From positions 62,001 through 126,000 of the forward strand of contig NZ_JBMSEE010000009.1 in assembly GCF_049446155.1 (NCBI RefSeq): DNA of 64,000 bases, given 5' to 3'. Both the position numbers and the translations under genes were made by a program. The first letter of the stretch is position 1. Every line of letters begins with the position of its first letter. Source of the stretch: Rivibacter sp049446155. GTDB lineage: Bacteria > Pseudomonadota > Gammaproteobacteria > Burkholderiales > Burkholderiaceae_C. A model generated the notes under the pieces. It was not told the DNA's origin. It searched no databases and saw nothing but the letters and a program-made list of their open reading frames with translations. Shown in pieces: positions 61,767 to 64,000 of the stretch.

Positions 61767-62467
61767 GCGTCGCCCTCGGCCGCTGGAGCGGTGACCGCCT
61801 CGAGCCGGTAGCCGTGACCGTAGACCGCGCTCAGCCGCAGGCCGCGCTCGGGCCGCAGCACGAGCTTGTTGCGCAGGGCTGAGACGTGGGTGTCGAGCGT
61901 GCGGGTCGGGATGTCGGCATCGTGGCCCCAGACCGTGTGCATCAGGTAGCTGCGCGACAGCACTTGGCCGAGGTGTGTGAAGAAGCACAGCGCGAGGTCG
62001 AACTCGCGCTGCTTCAGCGCGACCGCCTCGCCGCGGTACATCACCGAGCACAGCTCGGGCTGCAACACGAAGTCGCCGTAGCGGTGTGCGGCACGCGGGT
62101 TTTCGTAGACGCGCCGAAGCAGCGCCAGAACGCGCGCCTTCAGCTCGGCGCCGCGCACCGGCTTGACCAGGTAGTCGTCGGCGCCGCTGCTCAGGGCCTG
62201 CACGACGTCGCGCTCGTCGTCGCGGTGGGTGACGAGGATCACCGGCGTGCGGGCGCGATGCTGCAGTCGCAGCGTGCGCAGCACGTCCAGGCCCACCATA
62301 TCGGGCAGCTCCCAGTCGAGCAGCATCAGGTCGAAGGTGGAGCGCTTCAGCGCCTGCAGCAGGGCCGCACCGGTTTCGAAGCGGTGACAGTCATGGCCGA
62401 GGGCCTCGACGGCGCGCGAGAGGAGTTCGAGCTGGTGGATATCGTCGTCGAGAACGGCGACCTGCAT
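61763..62467 (-). CDS. OmpR-family response regulator
   Basis: A 234-residue regulator. Receiver at 1-120: acidic pocket VAVLDDD, phospho-acceptor Asp51 (LLDWELPD), Thr in LVTHRDD and Lys in LVKPVRG. Winged-helix DNA-binding domain at about 130-225 (LKQREFDLALCFFTHLGQVL, TRTLDTHVSALRNKL, SAVYGHGYRLEA). I start at the ATG 62467 because the receiver fold begins there; upstream in-frame codons to 62536 are not part of the fold. First gene of the sensing unit; probable targets are the surface genes downstream. Confidence 0.9.
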   Translation of the reverse strand: MQVAVLDDDIHQLELLSRAVEALGHDCHRFETGAALLQALKRSTFDLMLLDWELPDMVGLDVLRTLRLQHRARTPVILVTHRDDERDVVQALSSGADDYLVKPVRGAELKARVLALLRRVYENPRAAHRYGDFVLQPELCSVMYRGEAVALKQREFDLALCFFTHLGQVLSRSYLMHTVWGHDADIPTRTLDTHVSALRNKLVLRPERGLRLSAVYGHGYRLEAVTAPAAEGDA

Positions 62468-62675
62468 GACCGACGGCACTTTCCTGATGACCAGCGGCGA
62501 TTCTGACGCGCAGGACGAAATTTCGCTCTCGCCCATCTCGGGGCGTGGGCATCAGGATCTGATGAACTTCGCACGCAGGCGGCCTTGCACGGCACGATGA
62601 CAAGCTCGCGTCAGCGTCGTGCGGCAGACGGGCCCGGCGCGCGAGTCGCGGGCGCCGGGGTCCGAAGCGCTGCGA
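62468..62675. other. Intergenic region between the response regulator and tdh
   Basis: 208 bases holding the presumed promoter of the response-regulator unit. I see no clear sigma-70 hexamers, operator or terminator. Confidence 0.3.
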
Positions 62676-63638
62676 CTACGCGGCGCGCGCCACCGGCACG
62701 ACATGCACGAGCATGTCGTCCACCATCGCTTCCAGATCGAACTGCGGCGCCCAGCCCCAGTCGCGGCGCGCGACGCTGTCGTCGATCGACTGCGGCCAGC
62801 TCTCGGCGATGGCCTGGCGGAAGTCGGGCGCGTAGCTGATCGAGAACGACGGCAGCCGGCGCTGGATCGCCGCGGCCAGCTCGGCCGGCGTGAAGCTGAT
62901 GCCGGCCAGGTTGTACGAGCCGCGCTCGCGAATGCGCTCGGCGGGTGCATCCATCAGCGCCAGCGTCGCGCGGATCGCGTCGGGCATGTACATCATGGGC
63001 AACGCCGTGTCGGCCGCGAGGAAACAGCTGTAGCGGCCGTCGCGCTTGGCGGCATGGAAGATGTCGATCGCGTAGTCGGTCGTGCCGCCGCCGGGCTGCG
63101 CCTTGTAGCTCACGAGGCCCGGGTAGCGCAGGCTGCGCACGTCGACGCCATGGTGGGCGTGGTACCAGCGGCACCAGCCCTCGCCGGCGAGCTTGCTGAT
63201 GCCGTAGACCGTGCTCGGCTCCATCACCGTGGTCTGCGGCGTGCGCTGCCTGGGCGTTGTCGGCCCGAACGCGGCGATCGAGCTGGGCCAGAAGACGCGC
63301 AGGCTGCGCTCGCGCGCGAGCTCGAGCACGTTGAGCAGACTGGCCATGTTGAGCTGCCAGGCCCAGTCGGGATGCTGCTCGCCGCGCGCCGACAGCGCGG
63401 CCGCGAGCAGGTAGACCTGGCCAATGTCGTGGCGCTCGATCGCGCGTTCGAGCGAGGGCTTGTCGAGTGCGTCGAGTCGCTCGTAGCGCAGCGCGGGCAA
63501 GGCTTGCGCGAGCGGCGAGGACGGCGCGATGTCGCTCGCGACCACGGCGTCCGCGCCATGGCGCGCGGCCAGCGCCTCGGTGAGCTCGGTGCCGATCTGG
63601 CCGTTGGCGCCGATGACGAGGATGCGCCCACTGCTCAT
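62676..63638 (-). CDS. tdh: L-threonine 3-dehydrogenase, NAD-epimerase type
   Basis: A 320-residue extended SDR. Cofactor loop VIGANGQIGTEL at residues 8-19, catalytic YGISK (Tyr/Lys), upstream SSIAAFGP, and LRYPGLVSYKAQPGGGTTDY, a segment characteristic of short-chain threonine dehydrogenases rather than sugar epimerases. It oxidises threonine to 2-amino-3-ketobutyrate. The gene 10 bases upstream is kbl, which uses that product, confirming the assignment. GAGG precedes the ATG. Confidence 0.9.
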   Translation of the reverse strand: MSSGRILVIGANGQIGTELTEALAARHGADAVVASDIAPSSPLAQALPALRYERLDALDKPSLERAIERHDIGQVYLLAAALSARGEQHPDWAWQLNMASLLNVLELARERSLRVFWPSSIAAFGPTTPRQRTPQTTVMEPSTVYGISKLAGEGWCRWYHAHHGVDVRSLRYPGLVSYKAQPGGGTTDYAIDIFHAAKRDGRYSCFLAADTALPMMYMPDAIRATLALMDAPAERIRERGSYNLAGISFTPAELAAAIQRRLPSFSISYAPDFRQAIAESWPQSIDDSVARRDWGWAPQFDLEAMVDDMLVHVVPVARAA

Positions 63639-63648
63639 GCCCGCCTCC

Positions 63649-64000
63649 TCACTTCACCAGGCCGAGCTCGCGGCCGGCTTGCGCGAACGCGGCCACCGCG
63701 CGCTCGAGCTGCGCGCGGTCATGCGCCGCCGAGAGCTGGGTACGGATGCGCGCCTGCCCTTGCGGCACCACCGGGTAGAAGAAGCCGACCACGTAGACGC
63801 CCAGCTCCAGCAGGCGCTTGGCGAGCTGCTGCGCCTTGACGGCGTCGTAGACCATGATCGGCACGATCGCGTGCTCGCCCGGCTTGATCTCGAAGCCGGC
63901 GTCCTGGATGGCCTGGCGGAAGTAGCGCGTGTTGTCCTCGAGCTTGTCGCGCAGCGCGGTGCTTTCGCTGAGCAGGTCGAGCACCGCCAGCGACGCGCCG
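63649..64000 (-). CDS. kbl: 2-Amino-3-ketobutyrate CoA ligase (C-terminal part)
   Basis: The last 117 or so residues of a PLP-dependent alpha-oxoamine synthase; the rest lies beyond the window edge. The opening GASLAVLDLLSES and the C-terminal FEIKPGEHAIVPIMVYDA, YVVGFFYPVVPQGQARIRTQ and LSAAHDRAQLERAV match Kbl. It cleaves 2-amino-3-ketobutyrate with CoA to glycine and acetyl-CoA. Cotranscribed with tdh (10-base gap). Confidence 0.9.
   Translation of the reverse strand, partial: GASLAVLDLLSESTALRDKLEDNTRYFRQAIQDAGFEIKPGEHAIVPIMVYDAVKAQQLAKRLLELGVYVVGFFYPVVPQGQARIRTQLSAAHDRAQLERAVAAFAQAGRELGLVK

Noticed and set aside
62468..62536. N-terminal extension of the response regulator
   Set aside because: The receiver fold starts at MQVAVLDDD; the extension has no secondary-structure logic and would remove most of the promoter region.

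Overview
The window is very GC-rich, with gene content typical of Burkholderiales (Betaproteobacteria): a glucokinase fused to an RpiR/HexR-type regulator, an Entner-Doudoroff (ED) gene set, ProQ, an epimerase-type threonine dehydrogenase and a LamB-like porin. A Sphaerotilaceae/Comamonadaceae-type starch user (Roseateles, Rubrivivax or Leptothrix-like) is the best guess from gene content alone. Coding density is high, no gap between genes exceeds 300 bases, and I see no tRNA, rRNA, CRISPR array, insertion sequence or prophage.

Layout. 1-969: end of an HDOD gene and a TPMT-like methyltransferase. 1030-31792: a 31-kb carbohydrate block. It holds (i) a Glk-RpiR fusion plus an SDR, divergent from a second glucokinase and a maltoporin; (ii) a minus-strand run malK-malE-malF-malG, two exported GH13 amylases and a CBM41-only protein (with proQ beyond it); (iii) a plus-strand run glgP-glgB-glgX-malQ plus a SHOCT protein; (iv) edd-eda-nucleotidyltransferase divergent from zwf-hexR-pgl. 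Together these take starch or maltodextrin from outside the cell through the outer membrane, periplasm and an ABC importer to glucose and glucose-1-phosphate, then through glucokinase and the ED pathway to pyruvate and triose phosphate. Five 15-bp palindrome-like boxes resembling the published HexR operator (TGTAATTAAATTACA) lie in the three divergent control regions of this block, so one ED-intermediate-sensing regulator probably coordinates it.

31818-45670: a membrane GGDEF protein with a degenerate EAL domain; a three-gene purine-nucleoside set (exported nucleosidase-like protein, NUP-family protein, TonB-dependent receptor); a small membrane protein; a lysine-catabolism pair (ALDH7-type dehydrogenase and a saccharopine/lysine-dehydrogenase-family protein) with a divergent Lrp regulator; and a LysR regulator divergent from azoR-pirin.

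45739-62467: a cell-surface locus, all on the minus strand. An OmpR-type response regulator, an exported LysM-FecR protein and a CHASE2 histidine kinase overlap one another. They lie upstream of a 2641-residue exported protein made of DUF11 and SdrD-B/Cna-B-like repeats, followed after 14 bases by a 1421-residue OmpA-domain/beta-barrel protein. This surface module is the least described part of the window.

62676-64000: L-threonine dehydrogenase and the C-terminal part of 2-amino-3-ketobutyrate CoA ligase, cut by the window edge.
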